Part shown: in pieces, positions 18,032-27,467 of the stretch
Layout: each line of letters begins with the position of its first letter
Numbering within the stretch: the stretch's first letter is position 1
Source: Chloroflexota bacterium
GTDB taxonomy: Bacteria; Chloroflexota; Anaerolineae; UBA7937; B3-Chlor
Length of the DNA stretch: 64,000 bases
Direction: 5' to 3'
Assembly: GCA_030603665.1 (NCBI GenBank)
Contig: JAUVXJ010000002.1
Span: 186,001 to 250,000 of the forward strand
Notes under the pieces: generated by a model
What the model was told of the DNA's origin: nothing
The model's database searches: none
Seen by the model: only the letters and a program-made list of their open reading frames with translations
Program-made: the position numbers and the translations under genes

Positions 18032-18361
18032 ATGTCCAAAACAGCCAGCCGCGATCGTCAAGCCTCCGACGAAACACACGTGGTCTTCCCTGTCCGTGTC
18101 GTGCCCAGGGCCAGCAGGAGTGAGATCCTGGGATCAGAAGGTGGAACTCTGAGGGTTCGCGTGTCAGCACCCCCGGTAGAGGGGAAAGCGAACAAGGAAC
18201 TGGTCAAGCTGCTGGCGAAGGCACTCGGTGTCAGCAGTGGGCAGGTGGAGTTAGTCAGCGGCCACAAGGCCCGTCTCAAGACGGTACGGGTACACGGAGT
18301 CGACAGCGAGGCAGTGTCGAACCTCATGCGTACGGGCAAGACTCCCGGTGACAGACAGTAG
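18032..18361 (+). CDS. DUF167/YggU family protein
   Basis: Small soluble protein of 109 residues with the DUF167 signature: VRVVPRASRSEILG, TLRVRVSAPPVEGKANKELVKLLAKALGV and VELVSGHKARLKTVRV. Structure known for family members, function not. ATG 18032 and GTG 18029 are both possible starts. It closes the operon and ends five bases from the convergent ATPase gene; no terminator is visible between them. Confidence 0.92.
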   Translation: MSKTASRDRQASDETHVVFPVRVVPRASRSEILGSEGGTLRVRVSAPPVEGKANKELVKLLAKALGVSSGQVELVSGHKARLKTVRVHGVDSEAVSNLMRTGKTPGDRQ

Positions 18362-18366
18362 CAGAA

Positions 18367-20529
18367 TTACGACCTCCAGAAAGGCTCTTGCTCAAGGCCA
18401 GGGCTATTGGTGAGATTACTCGCATCCCCTCCCTGGGCGTTCATTAAGTACAGGTCCCAGTTGCCGTCCCTGTTCGAGTAGAAGACCATCGCGAAGCCGT
18501 CTTTGGACCACGAGGGGCCGTGATCGTCCGCCATAGCATAGTTGGTCAGGTTCCTCTGCTCACTGCCATCGGCGTTCATCACGTAAATCTCCATGTTGCC
18601 GTCCCGATACGACTCGAAGGCGATCAGGGAGCCATCAGGGGACCACGCCGGAGACAGATCGATAGCTTGGTTGAGCGTCAGGCGCGACTCCTGCGACCCG
18701 TCAGCATTCATCACATAGATCTCCAGGTTGCCGTCTCGCTCTGACACGAAGGCTATTCTGGAGCCATCCGGCGACCAAGCCGGACTGTAGTCCGGTTCCT
18801 GATTGAAGGTCATCCTCGCCGGCTGCGAACCGTCGGCGTCCATCATATAGAGCTCCCAGTTGCCGTCCCGCACAGAGGAGAACACGGCCTTCGTCCCGTC
18901 GGATGAGATGGACGGAGTCCAGTCCGCTGCCGGGTTGTTGGTCAGATTCACCGGGTCGGAACCATCCATGTTCAGACGATAGATCTCCTGGTTGCCGTCC
19001 CGTCTGGACACGAAGGTCAGCCAAGTGTGGTCTGCTGACCAGACCGGAGAACTGTCATCAGTATCAGTGTTCGTCAACTGTTCTACAATAGATCCATCTC
19101 TGGACATCGCGTAGATGTCCCAGCTATCAGAACCCTCATCCCACTGCATGTACGTGATGTCTAGCGTTGGTGGACTCGGAGTGGGAACCGGCGTCGGTGT
19201 GAGCCGCAGGTCAGGCGTCGGGCTGGCGAGAGAATAGGAGAGCGACGACGCCTCTCTAGTCTCGACCGGAGTGGCACTGGCTTCCCCACCACTCCTGATA
19301 GGCGGCCAGCTGAGCAAGCATAGGAACAATACGGCCGTTAGTGACAGCAGGCCGATCAGTGGCCACAAGAACCTGCCCATCCATTCTCCGGCCGTGGCTG
19401 CCACCTTTGTTGTCCGGCCGATGTCCAGCAAAGACTCCAGCCCTCGCCGGGCGCCGAGCCACAACCTGACCAGATCTACCTTGAACCGGTAGCTCATGGC
19501 GCCCAGAGCCTCCAGCACATCCGCCTCAACGAGCTCCTGACATGCCTGGCTGATCTCCGCAAAGGACAGCGTGGCACCCCTCCGCCTCAGCACGTACCTC
19601 AGATCCTGCTCCAGGAGTATCCCCCTGGCACCGCGTGCAGACGCCAGTGCCGCGAGCACAGTTCTTGCCTGCGGTGAGGCATTGCTCCAGAGCCGTTCCA
19701 CATAGGGCGATGCCAGTTCCAGGGCCTCAGGCAGGATGGCTTCCAGATCCTTCTCTGACACCCTTCCCGCGATGGCGCAGTGCTCAAAAACAACGTGGCA
19801 GAGGAGCTGAACAAAGTATGGATGGCCGGAGGATAGCTCAAGAATACGTCTCACTGCTTGATAGTCGAATTCGAGCGCGCCACTGGCAGGTTGGACGATC
19901 AAGTCCGTCGCGGAAGTGTCATCCAGGGGGCCCAGCCGCAGGAGGTGCGCGCCCTCCAGGAATGCACGTTCCTCCTTGAGCCCCTCCTCAAGGGCCACAA
20001 GGAGGCTGAGGTTCAGGCCGCTCTCCATCAAGCCGTCAAGGTAGTGGAAGAACGCCTCTTTCGACGTACCGTCTTCGACCGACCGGACATCGAATCCTTC
20101 GAACGCCAGGGCCAGGCGTCTGCGCTTCAGCGTCCTGTACACCCCTGGAAGGAAGATCTCGTGGAAGTAGCCGGAATCAGTGAGGAAGTCGTTGACCTCA
20201 GGCTCTGGAAAGGGGCGCCCGGTTAGCTGCCGTAGGACGGATGCTATGCTCGCGGCAGCTCGCCAGAGAAGATAGCCAAGCCTACCGTCTTCCACCCCCG
20301 AGAGATCAACGACGAAGGTCGTCTGCGGCAAACGGCGCCGGACCTGATTGAGGAACGAGGTCTTACCAATGCGATAGCTGCCCTGAACTACGGCGACTCG
20401 TCGGATCCCTCTTGGGCCCAGAACCTCCGTCGCCCATTCCAGCTCCCTCTCCCGGCCGAAGAACTGTGATTCCTCAACTACTGGCTCATCTATGATGTAC
20501 GGATTTGCTGATTCGTGTGCGTTGTCCAA
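18367..20529 (-). CDS. STAND-like ATPase with single membrane helix and extracytoplasmic TolB-like propeller
   Basis: 720-residue three-part protein. Residues about 20-250 form a P-loop ATPase: FFGRERELEW, Walker A GSYRIGKTS (50-58), a Walker B-like LALAFEGFDV (140-149) and GHPYFVQLLCH, all typical of the AAA_16/STAND class; a winged-helix-like region follows to about 360. One hydrophobic helix (about 387-408) leads to a proline-rich linker (about 438-455). From about 457 to the end are six propeller repeats with the pattern RDGNxEIYxMNADGS...LTxN...SPxWSPDGxxIAF. The start is TTG with GAGGAG just upstream. The layout suggests outside sensing coupled to an inside ATPase; partner and signal unknown. 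It follows the DUF164 gene by 42 bases. Confidence 0.82.
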   Translation of the reverse strand: MDNAHESANPYIIDEPVVEESQFFGRERELEWATEVLGPRGIRRVAVVQGSYRIGKTSFLNQVRRRLPQTTFVVDLSGVEDGRLGYLLWRAAASIASVLRQLTGRPFPEPEVNDFLTDSGYFHEIFLPGVYRTLKRRRLALAFEGFDVRSVEDGTSKEAFFHYLDGLMESGLNLSLLVALEEGLKEERAFLEGAHLLRLGPLDDTSATDLIVQPASGALEFDYQAVRRILELSSGHPYFVQLLCHVVFEHCAIAGRVSEKDLEAILPEALELASPYVERLWSNASPQARTVLAALASARGARGILLEQDLRYVLRRRGATLSFAEISQACQELVEADVLEALGAMSYRFKVDLVRLWLGARRGLESLLDIGRTTKVAATAGEWMGRFLWPLIGLLSLTAVLFLCLLSWPPIRSGGEASATPVETREASSLSYSLASPTPDLRLTPTPVPTPSPPTLDITYMQWDEGSDSWDIYAMSRDGSIVEQLTNTDTDDSSPVWSADHTWLTFVSRRDGNQEIYRLNMDGSDPVNLTNNPAADWTPSISSDGTKAVFSSVRDGNWELYMMDADGSQPARMTFNQEPDYSPAWSPDGSRIAFVSERDGNLEIYVMNADGSQESRLTLNQAIDLSPAWSPDGSLIAFESYRDGNMEIYVMNADGSEQRNLTNYAMADDHGPSWSKDGFAMVFYSNRDGNWDLYLMNAQGGDASNLTNSPGLEQEPFWRS

Positions 20530-20571
20530 ACCTGCTCCTCGAATGGCGACACTGCAATGAACGCCGAGCTG

Positions 20572-21276
20572 TTACCGAGAATAGAGGACACGTTGGCAGC
20601 TACCGCAATGGACCAGTTCGCTGCCTCGGCGTACGCGCTGCACGAGGCTGGTCGGCACAGCAACCCGGCACCCCTGGCAGACACCATCGTCTAGGAGAGC
20701 CACCGCCTGTCCGCCCTTCTGTCGGCGCAGACTCTCGTACACAGCCAGGTTCCCCTCAGAGACCCCCCGCGCGGTCTCTTTCCTTTCTGCCTCCAGCGTG
20801 GCCAAGCGGGAACGTAGCTCTTCTGCATCCTTCACAAGCTCACTCTGGGCAGTGCGCCAGCGCCGCTCGGTACGCGATAGGAGTCCCTGGGCGGCCTGCA
20901 GCTTCTCCTCCTGCGCCTCTACCTCTCCCATGAGCACCAACATGTCATCCTCAACAGCCGTCCGCCGGCGTCGCAAGTAGTCCAACTCCTGCTCCATGCC
21001 AGCTAGCTCCTTCGGATTGGTGACCTCACCCCCATAAAGCGCGCTCTCGTTTGCAGCGATCTTGCTCGATACCCCTTCCACGTCCAGCTCCAGACTGCGC
21101 AATCTGCTCCGCAGCTCTCGCACTGTCTCTTCGCTCGCTCGTACAGCTTCGCTGGCCACCAGCACGTCCTCGTTGTTGGCCAACTCAGCCTCAACGGAGC
21201 TCAGGGACTCTCTCTTCTCATCAATCTCCGCGTCTATCGACTGCAGTCGATAGATCGCTTCAACCGTGCCAGCCAT
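20572..21276 (-). CDS. DUF164-family coiled-coil zinc-ribbon protein
   Basis: 234 residues. A long alpha-helical coiled coil (residues about 5-165, rich in E, L and R) contains the family hallmark ALYGGEVTNPKEL. It ends in a C4 zinc ribbon, CQGC...CGSC (about 200-228). Members of this family are thought to act as nucleic-acid or protein-tethering factors, but no function is established. It heads a minus-strand operon with the ATPase-propeller gene and has its own upstream promoter at 21333-21361. Confidence 0.85.
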   Translation of the reverse strand: MAGTVEAIYRLQSIDAEIDEKRESLSSVEAELANNEDVLVASEAVRASEETVRELRSRLRSLELDVEGVSSKIAANESALYGGEVTNPKELAGMEQELDYLRRRRTAVEDDMLVLMGEVEAQEEKLQAAQGLLSRTERRWRTAQSELVKDAEELRSRLATLEAERKETARGVSEGNLAVYESLRRQKGGQAVALLDDGVCQGCRVAVPTSLVQRVRRGSELVHCGSCQRVLYSR

Positions 21277-21332
21277 CGTGCCGCCTCATTGCTCAGTCGA
21301 AGTCTCAGAGAACTCCGCGAGCGTTGAGGCCA

Positions 21333-21361
21333 ATTGTACTACAAGCACCACGGACACACAA
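21333..21361 (-). promoter_or_regulatory. Minus-strand promoter for DUF164-ATPase operon
   Basis: Read on the minus strand: -35 TTGTGT (21361-21356), 17-base spacer, -10 TACAAT (21338-21333). Expected transcription start about 50 bases before the ATG of the DUF164 gene. It is divergent from the + strand promoter at 21423. Confidence 0.6.
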
Positions 21362-21422
21362 GAAGGCTCCACTGCCCAAGCACTGGCTCGCACCGCCAGG
21401 TATTGGCGCGAGTGGCAACACC

Positions 21423-21451
21423 TTGCAGCATGCCACCAATCGAGCTACAAT
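21423..21451 (+). promoter_or_regulatory. Promoter giving a leaderless or near-leaderless mRNA for the first glycosyltransferase
   Basis: -35 TTGCAG (21423-21428), 17-base spacer, -10 TACAAT (21446-21451, five of six). Transcription should begin at about 21458-21461, right at the ATG at 21461, and no ribosome site is present before that codon. Confidence 0.55.
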
Positions 21452-21460
21452 TGTCTGCAA

Positions 21461-23110
21461 ATGAAGAGGCCTCTTCTCGCCCTAGCCTGTGTGGCCACTG
21501 TCTATGTTATTCTGGCCTTCGCAGTCCTCCCCCGAGATGCGTTCTTCAGTAGTGACGAAGGCCTGAAGTTCATCCAACTCCAGAACTTCGTGCGAAAGGG
21601 GTTCTCAGGCTTCAGTCTTGAGTACCCCGGTCGTCGGCTCGACCCGGATCTGAGCTATGTACCCATAAACAATCCTCCCGCGCTGATTCGAGAAGGACAA
21701 GTCTACGCCGTCTATCCTATCATCTTTCCGCTTCTGGCCACGCCCCTGTATCGGATCCTTAGCTACGCGGGCCTCTACATCATTCCGCTCACTTCAGGGC
21801 TGCTTACGCTGGTGATCACTTGCTGGCTCGCGCGCCTCACGGGCGGAAGTGGGATATCGTCGATTATCGTCCTTGGCCTTTGCAGCCCCCTGGTGTTCTA
21901 CAGCCTGGTCTTCTGGGATCACACACTGGGTACGATGCTTTCCACCTTGGCGATAGCGCTCGTGGTGAAAAACCTTGAGAACGCCAGGAAGCCCTGGCTG
22001 ATAGCGGGGGGGATACTGGTCGGCCTCGCCATCTGGGTGAGATCAGAGATGTACGTAATGGGGCTGGTGATGCCCGTTGCACTGTTCCTTTTTACCAGGA
22101 GACGTTTCGTCTATACACTGTCACTCTGCCTGGGAATGCTCCTGGCCCTGGTTCCGCTTTGGGTCTTCCAGTTCCTGGTCTATGGCGACTTCATTGGCCC
22201 GCACGTAGGGCACTTCGCTTGGCTGGCGGAGGAGCTTCCCATGACTACCGATCGTGTGGCCATCATCTATCACACCCTGCTGGAAGGTAACTCCAGTCCA
22301 GTCCTCAGTTTCCTGTACATTATGGCCTTCGTGGCTTCGGCCATGCTGTTCCGATCATCGAGACTTCGCAGAAGGAACCTGCTGATCATCGTCAACTTCG
22401 GTATCTTGGCCATAGTCACGATCCCCAACGTCCTTGAGGCCAGCGCTGGCCGACCTCTTGGAGGTCTGATCACTACCGCGCCATTTCTGGTATTCGGCTT
22501 CACCTCCCTGCTGAACTCATCCGTCGGACAGGGGAATAGATTCCTCTTGGCCATCGGCCTGGGATACACGGCTCTCGTCTGCGTGTTGACGCCCGTGGAC
22601 CCGGGACTGCAGTGGGGCCCGCGCTTCCTGCTGCCCATCTTCCCACCCCTGGCCATCGTCGCGACCAACAACTTTCGTGCGCTCCAAGCCGCCGGAGACC
22701 TGCGAAGCGAGCGTCTTCTGAGAGCATGCTTCGTCTCCACGGTCGCCCTCAGCCTCGTGGTGCAAGTAGCGGGTCTGAGGACTCTGTACATCATCAAGAC
22801 CAGAGACAGGAACCTGATCCAGCATACGGGTCAGCTCGACGCAGTCCACATCCTCAGCGACGAGTACGGGTACGCCCAGTACGCGGCACCTCTCTTCTAT
22901 GAGAAGGAGTTCTTCTACGTCCGCAATCAAGAGGACTATCAGCGATTGGCAGAGACCTTGGTGAGCCACGACATCAGTACATACGCATTTGTGACCTATC
23001 CTCGCCCCGACAGACGGGCCGTCGACCCACTCAACGCACCCGCCTGTTGCGTCGTTCGAGCATTGTCTCCGCAACTCTACGAGATTGCGGTGTCAGAGGT
23101 GGCCCCATGA
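21461..23110 (+). CDS. Polytopic GT-C-like membrane protein (putative glycosyltransferase)
   Basis: 549 residues with about ten hydrophobic segments. After the first helix comes an extracytoplasmic loop with acidic residues (FFSSDEGLKFIQLQNF), where GT-C enzymes place their catalytic or metal-binding acid. Later features: VFWDHTLGTMLSTLAIAL and a soluble C-terminal region after about residue 440. No signature fixes the donor or acceptor; a polyprenyl-phosphate-sugar donor is usual for the fold. ATG 21461 is chosen because a promoter lies immediately upstream; the open frame to 21266 overlaps the divergent gene. Confidence 0.7.
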   Translation: MKRPLLALACVATVYVILAFAVLPRDAFFSSDEGLKFIQLQNFVRKGFSGFSLEYPGRRLDPDLSYVPINNPPALIREGQVYAVYPIIFPLLATPLYRILSYAGLYIIPLTSGLLTLVITCWLARLTGGSGISSIIVLGLCSPLVFYSLVFWDHTLGTMLSTLAIALVVKNLENARKPWLIAGGILVGLAIWVRSEMYVMGLVMPVALFLFTRRRFVYTLSLCLGMLLALVPLWVFQFLVYGDFIGPHVGHFAWLAEELPMTTDRVAIIYHTLLEGNSSPVLSFLYIMAFVASAMLFRSSRLRRRNLLIIVNFGILAIVTIPNVLEASAGRPLGGLITTAPFLVFGFTSLLNSSVGQGNRFLLAIGLGYTALVCVLTPVDPGLQWGPRFLLPIFPPLAIVATNNFRALQAAGDLRSERLLRACFVSTVALSLVVQVAGLRTLYIIKTRDRNLIQHTGQLDAVHILSDEYGYAQYAAPLFYEKEFFYVRNQEDYQRLAETLVSHDISTYAFVTYPRPDRRAVDPLNAPACCVVRALSPQLYEIAVSEVAP

Positions 23111-23196
23111 CAACTCCCTCAGTGCCGATGGCGGGTGCTCAGGCCCACCCAAGTGGGGACATACTGGCCTCCTAGACGCCAGCAGGCAAGAGAACC

Positions 23197-24678
23197 ATGA
23201 CACTGAGACGAGCACTCACCTCTTTGCATATCGAGCGGTTGATGGCCGCAGTGCTACTGCTCTGCCTTTTCGTCATGGCCGTGCGCCCCATTGCGGACCC
23301 TGACTTCTGGTGGCATCTTCGTACCGGACAGTACATCTGGGAGACCGGCAGCATCCCGCGACAAGACATCTTCTCGCACACTCTGCCCGGCCAGCCCTGG
23401 ATCACTCACGAGTGGCTGAGCGAGGTGGTTCTGTACGCTATCTACGCCGTCTCTGGCCAGGGCGGGCTGATCATCGTCTTCGCCCTTGTGATCGCCGGAG
23501 CCTTCACACTGCTCTACCTTCAGTGCTCGGGACGCCCCTACCTGGCTTCTTTCGTGGTGGTCTTGGCCGCCATTAGTTCAGCGGTCACCTGGGGAGTGCG
23601 CCCACAGATGTTCTCGCTTCTGTTGTCGTCTGCTTTCTTGTACATCCTGCACCTGTACCGCCAGGGAAGAAGACGGCAGATATGGCTCTTGCCGCCACTA
23701 ATGGTCCTCTGGGCCAATCTGCACGGGAGCTTCTTTCTCGGACTGGTCTTCCCGGCCGTGTACATTGTCGGAGCGGTGATTGACAATGTCTTCATGGAAA
23801 GCAAGGGTCTGGGTTTGACCTGGAGAGATGTGCGCCTCTTGTCGATAGTGACCCTCGTCACCGCGGCGGCGCCGGTGGTCAACCCCAACGGCGTTCAGTT
23901 GCTGATCTACCCCTTCGGCACGTTGGGGAGCCCCACCATGCAGCAGTACATCATGGAATGGTTCTCGCCGGACTTCCATCTGGCTCAGTTCCAGCCCTTG
24001 GCACTGTTCATTCTCCTCCTCTTGGTGAGCCTTGGCTTGTCTCGGCGTGCCCCAAGCCCAGTCGGGTTCCTCTTCCTGGTCGGTTTCGGCTACGCCGCGC
24101 TTCGCTCTGCGCGACACATCCCCTTGTTCGTCCTGGCGACGACGCCCATGCTCTCATCCCAACTCCTGCACCTCTGGCGCAGATGGGCGAGGTCTGAGCG
24201 CTTGGGGACACCAAGGCGTCACATAAGCGGCCGGAACCTGGTCGTGAACTGGCTGCTCTTCGGGGTGCTACTGCTGGGCGCTTCCGCCAAAGTGGGCTAC
24301 ACCTTGGCGAAGAACGCGGCGGCACAGCAAGACATGTTCCCCGTGGCGGCCGTGGACTCTCTGGAAAGAAGTCACTTCCCGGGCACCATGTACAACCTCT
24401 ACCACTGGGGTGGCTATCTGATATGGAGACTGTACCCTGACCACAAGGTATTCATCGACGGGCGCGCCGACGTGTACGGAGATGAGTTCATCGATGAGTA
24501 CCTCCAGGTCTATCAGTTGAGAGAGACTTGGCGGGAACCTCTGGACAGGTTCGATGTCGGTGTGGTGCTCGTTGACCAGGGGAGTGCGTTGAGCACCGTG
24601 CTGGGGGAGAGCGTCGACTGGATCCGGGTCTACGCCGATTCGCAAGCTGTAATCTTCGTGCGGCAGGGGGGGAGCTGA
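23197..24678 (+). CDS. Polytopic membrane protein of the DPDFWWHLRTG family
   Basis: 493 residues, about ten to twelve hydrophobic segments. The first loop carries IADPDFWWHLRTGQYIW and then IPRQDIFSHTLPGQPWITHEWLSE, a pattern widely seen in uncharacterised bacterial membrane proteins with GT-C-like topology. LYHWGGYLIWRLYPDHKVFIDGRADVYG near the C-terminus is a further family hallmark. No enzymatic role is proven. It follows the previous gene by 86 bases and probably shares its transcript. Confidence 0.7.
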   Translation: MTLRRALTSLHIERLMAAVLLLCLFVMAVRPIADPDFWWHLRTGQYIWETGSIPRQDIFSHTLPGQPWITHEWLSEVVLYAIYAVSGQGGLIIVFALVIAGAFTLLYLQCSGRPYLASFVVVLAAISSAVTWGVRPQMFSLLLSSAFLYILHLYRQGRRRQIWLLPPLMVLWANLHGSFFLGLVFPAVYIVGAVIDNVFMESKGLGLTWRDVRLLSIVTLVTAAAPVVNPNGVQLLIYPFGTLGSPTMQQYIMEWFSPDFHLAQFQPLALFILLLLVSLGLSRRAPSPVGFLFLVGFGYAALRSARHIPLFVLATTPMLSSQLLHLWRRWARSERLGTPRRHISGRNLVVNWLLFGVLLLGASAKVGYTLAKNAAAQQDMFPVAAVDSLERSHFPGTMYNLYHWGGYLIWRLYPDHKVFIDGRADVYGDEFIDEYLQVYQLRETWREPLDRFDVGVVLVDQGSALSTVLGESVDWIRVYADSQAVIFVRQGGS

Positions 24679-24802
24679 TGGCAGTGAGCGCCGGCGGCCA
24701 GCATCTATCCCCTGAAGCACGTACAACGGCATCTATCTGGCATCGTCTGGCTGAACCCCGTGAGCGGTGCTCGGCGCATTGAACCGTGGGAGTTAGGTAC
24801 TA

Positions 24803-24831
24803 TTGACCGGCGAATCTCGCTGCCATAAAAT
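24803..24831 (+). promoter_or_regulatory. Strong promoter abutting the start codon of the Wzy-like gene
   Basis: -35 TTGACC (five of six, 24803-24808), 17-base spacer, -10 TAAAAT (five of six, 24826-24831). The predicted transcription start is about 24838, on top of ATG 24837. This implies a leaderless message, or use of the in-frame ATG at 24846. Confidence 0.7.
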
Positions 24832-24836
24832 GGAGC

Positions 24837-27467
24837 ATGGCAGATATGCATCCTGACGTCTCCGGGCAAGCACGGGCGAGTATTTTGCAGCGGTGGGGCC
24901 TCAAGTGGCGGGCGATTGCGGTTCTTCTGGGTTTGCTCTACTTCACTCCCATCGGTGGCACTCGCGCAGGCACTTACCACTTTCCTTTGGTTGCCGTCTC
25001 CCACTTGCTGGCCTTCGCGCTGTTGGGACTCTGGGCAGCCCGCAGGCTGTCACAAGGGCGGTGGCTGCCCAGAACGCCTCTCGACCTCCCCTTGCTGGTG
25101 TTCTATTTGCTCAATGTGGTGTCCACCGCACTCTCAGCAGATCTGCGAGTGAGCGTGGAGAACCTGGCTCACCTCACCATCTTCATCCTTTTCTATTACA
25201 TCGTCGTCGATGCGTTGCTGAGCGGCTGGAAGGTGTCTGACCTCGTAATGCCGATGCTCCTTGTGGCTGGCGTCGTGGTCATCGCGGAGATCCTTGAGTT
25301 GTCCCTCTGGCTGGGCATCTGGGTCCTGGGCACCGGAGAGATCTCACCACTTCTCACGCTGGGTGAGTATCGGAGAAGGCTGGTCATGGGACCAGCGAAC
25401 GTGTTGGCCTGGTACATTGCGCTCCTACTGCCACTTATGCTCGCGAAGTCTGTGACAGTACGCTCCTTCAGAGCCAAACTGAACCTGGTGGTTCTGGCCG
25501 CGGGCGCTGTGCTTGTCCTCGCCTCAACCCTCTCTCGCAGCGGCCTCATAGGGGTCGCCGCGGCCCTTGCCACCTTCGCCCTGCTCACCATTGCTCCACG
25601 GGTGCAACGTGGCCGCGCGTCCCTGCGCTCGTACGTGCGGTCTCCGGCAGTCATGGGCGCGCTCCTGCTGACCTCCCTGTTGAGCGTCGCTCTCCTCGCC
25701 GCGGCCCTGGATCTCATGTCTACGAGGCTCTATACCATCTCCGTCAGGCTCGAGCTCTGGCAGGCTGCTTCCAGGATTGTGGCCGATCGCCCTCTCTTCG
25801 GAGGAGGACCGGGGACCTTTGGATACCTGTTCCACCAGGTACCCGACTCTGACGTCCATGGCCAGGATACGTACTATAACACCGCTCACAACGGCTTCAT
25901 CAACGTCGCCGCGGAGAGCGGGCTTCCCAGCCTCGTCGCGGGGATCTGGCTGATAGTGGTCCTGGTGAGGACAGGATGGCGGTCCCTGGGTGGTGCGACC
26001 GAGGAGAGGCAGTATTCGCCTATGGTCATCGCCGCCAGCGTGGCCGGTGTCGTCGGACTGATGGCCTCTATGCTGTTTGACGTCCCCTGGGTGTTCCCGC
26101 TGACGACGCTGTACGTTGTGCTGTTCGCGGCTATCGTGGTTGCACCTTTCTCCTCACAGCGCAGGGTGTCGACACGCCCCATCCTATGGGCAACGGCACT
26201 GGCTCTCGTTCTGCTCGTGGCGGTCCTGGCCTGGGGGGACGTAGCTCACTACTTCCAGCATCGCGCTGTCGGTGCTATGGATAGCGGCAGGCTCGATGCT
26301 TCCGTCGCGGACTTGCAGAGATCTGTCAGGGTCGATCCCTGGCTAACGATGTACCGCTTCCAACTTGGGACAGCGACTGCATACCTCGGTCTGAAGAACG
26401 ACGATCTGGCTGCCCTCCATCATGCTGTGCAGGCCTACGAACAGGAGATTGCACAGGGCGGCGACACCCCCATTAACAACGGCAACCTGGCATGGCTGGA
26501 ATCGGCCGTGGGGAACTTGGACCAAGCCGTGAGTCACATGAAGCGAGCATCGGCCCAGGCACCTCGCGACGGCTACTACAAGTTGGGCCTGGGATACCTG
26601 CTTGAGACAGCAGGCAACTACCAGCAAGCACGAGAAGCCTACGCCGCAGCCGTTGCCGCTACCCCTTCTCTCATAGACAGCGCGTTCTGGCAGACGAGTC
26701 AGTTGAGAAAGGCCTTCAAGTGGGACATCCAGAAGCAGGAACCGCTCCCGGGTCTCGCTGGTGCGTGGGTCGCCTATCTGGTCCACGACTACAAGGAAGC
26801 GGCGCGCATACTGGAGGGCCTACCGCAATCGGGGGCTCCCCTGGTCCTGACAGGCCGGGTACAGGCAGCTCAGGGTCAATACGCCGCGGCTCAAGAGTCC
26901 CTCGACAAAGCCATCGCTATGTCTCGGACCAATTCGCAGGCCTACCTGGCACGCGGGCAGCTGTACCTTGACTCAGGAGACGAGAGTAAGGCTCGTCACG
27001 ACCTTAGAGTAGCTGCCTTACGGGGTGAGAAAAGAGCCGATTTCATGTTGGGCGAGATGGCTTACCGGAGCGGGGATCTCGAGAAGGCGATTGCACTGTA
27101 TCAGGGCAGCGCGCTTGACTGCGTCGCATTGACCTCTTCGTATGACTACGCATCCCAGGTATACCATAGGTCCGACGTGAGCGCCGATTTCTGGCCAGAG
27201 AGCATCACCTGCGCGCCCTACGACGGTCTGGTGCCCAACTACCTCCATTTGGCCATAGCATATCGTTCTGTTGGCCGCCTCGAGGACGCGGACGAACTGT
27301 GCTACTGGCTGAGCAGCTTCTACGAAGCGGGCTACCTGGAGGAGTTGGACACGAACAGCGACCTGCAAGACGCGTGCCTGAAGGGCGCGACGGCTCAAGC
27401 GCCAGAGCTCGTGGGGTCCCACCTGCGGGGTTCCTCAGCGTGTGCGCAGAGAGGCGGATCCTCATGA
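24837..27467 (+). CDS. O-antigen ligase/polymerase-like (Wzy_C) membrane protein fused to TPR domain
   Basis: 876 residues. The first about 450 residues hold a dozen hydrophobic segments and the Wzy_C/O-antigen ligase loop: ASTLSRSGLIGVAAAL, then RLELWQAASRIVADRPLFGGGPGTFG and TAHNGFINVAAESGLPSL. The rest is soluble and built of TPR-like helical pairs (ADLQRSVRVDPWLTMYRFQLGTA; ESLDKAIAMSRTNSQAYLARGQLYLDSGD). Such ligases move a lipid-linked glycan onto an acceptor outside the membrane; the TPR part may bind partners. No RBS; likely leaderless. ATGA overlap with the next gene. Confidence 0.82.
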   Translation: MADMHPDVSGQARASILQRWGLKWRAIAVLLGLLYFTPIGGTRAGTYHFPLVAVSHLLAFALLGLWAARRLSQGRWLPRTPLDLPLLVFYLLNVVSTALSADLRVSVENLAHLTIFILFYYIVVDALLSGWKVSDLVMPMLLVAGVVVIAEILELSLWLGIWVLGTGEISPLLTLGEYRRRLVMGPANVLAWYIALLLPLMLAKSVTVRSFRAKLNLVVLAAGAVLVLASTLSRSGLIGVAAALATFALLTIAPRVQRGRASLRSYVRSPAVMGALLLTSLLSVALLAAALDLMSTRLYTISVRLELWQAASRIVADRPLFGGGPGTFGYLFHQVPDSDVHGQDTYYNTAHNGFINVAAESGLPSLVAGIWLIVVLVRTGWRSLGGATEERQYSPMVIAASVAGVVGLMASMLFDVPWVFPLTTLYVVLFAAIVVAPFSSQRRVSTRPILWATALALVLLVAVLAWGDVAHYFQHRAVGAMDSGRLDASVADLQRSVRVDPWLTMYRFQLGTATAYLGLKNDDLAALHHAVQAYEQEIAQGGDTPINNGNLAWLESAVGNLDQAVSHMKRASAQAPRDGYYKLGLGYLLETAGNYQQAREAYAAAVAATPSLIDSAFWQTSQLRKAFKWDIQKQEPLPGLAGAWVAYLVHDYKEAARILEGLPQSGAPLVLTGRVQAAQGQYAAAQESLDKAIAMSRTNSQAYLARGQLYLDSGDESKARHDLRVAALRGEKRADFMLGEMAYRSGDLEKAIALYQGSALDCVALTSSYDYASQVYHRSDVSADFWPESITCAPYDGLVPNYLHLAIAYRSVGRLEDADELCYWLSSFYEAGYLEELDTNSDLQDACLKGATAQAPELVGSHLRGSSACAQRGGSS

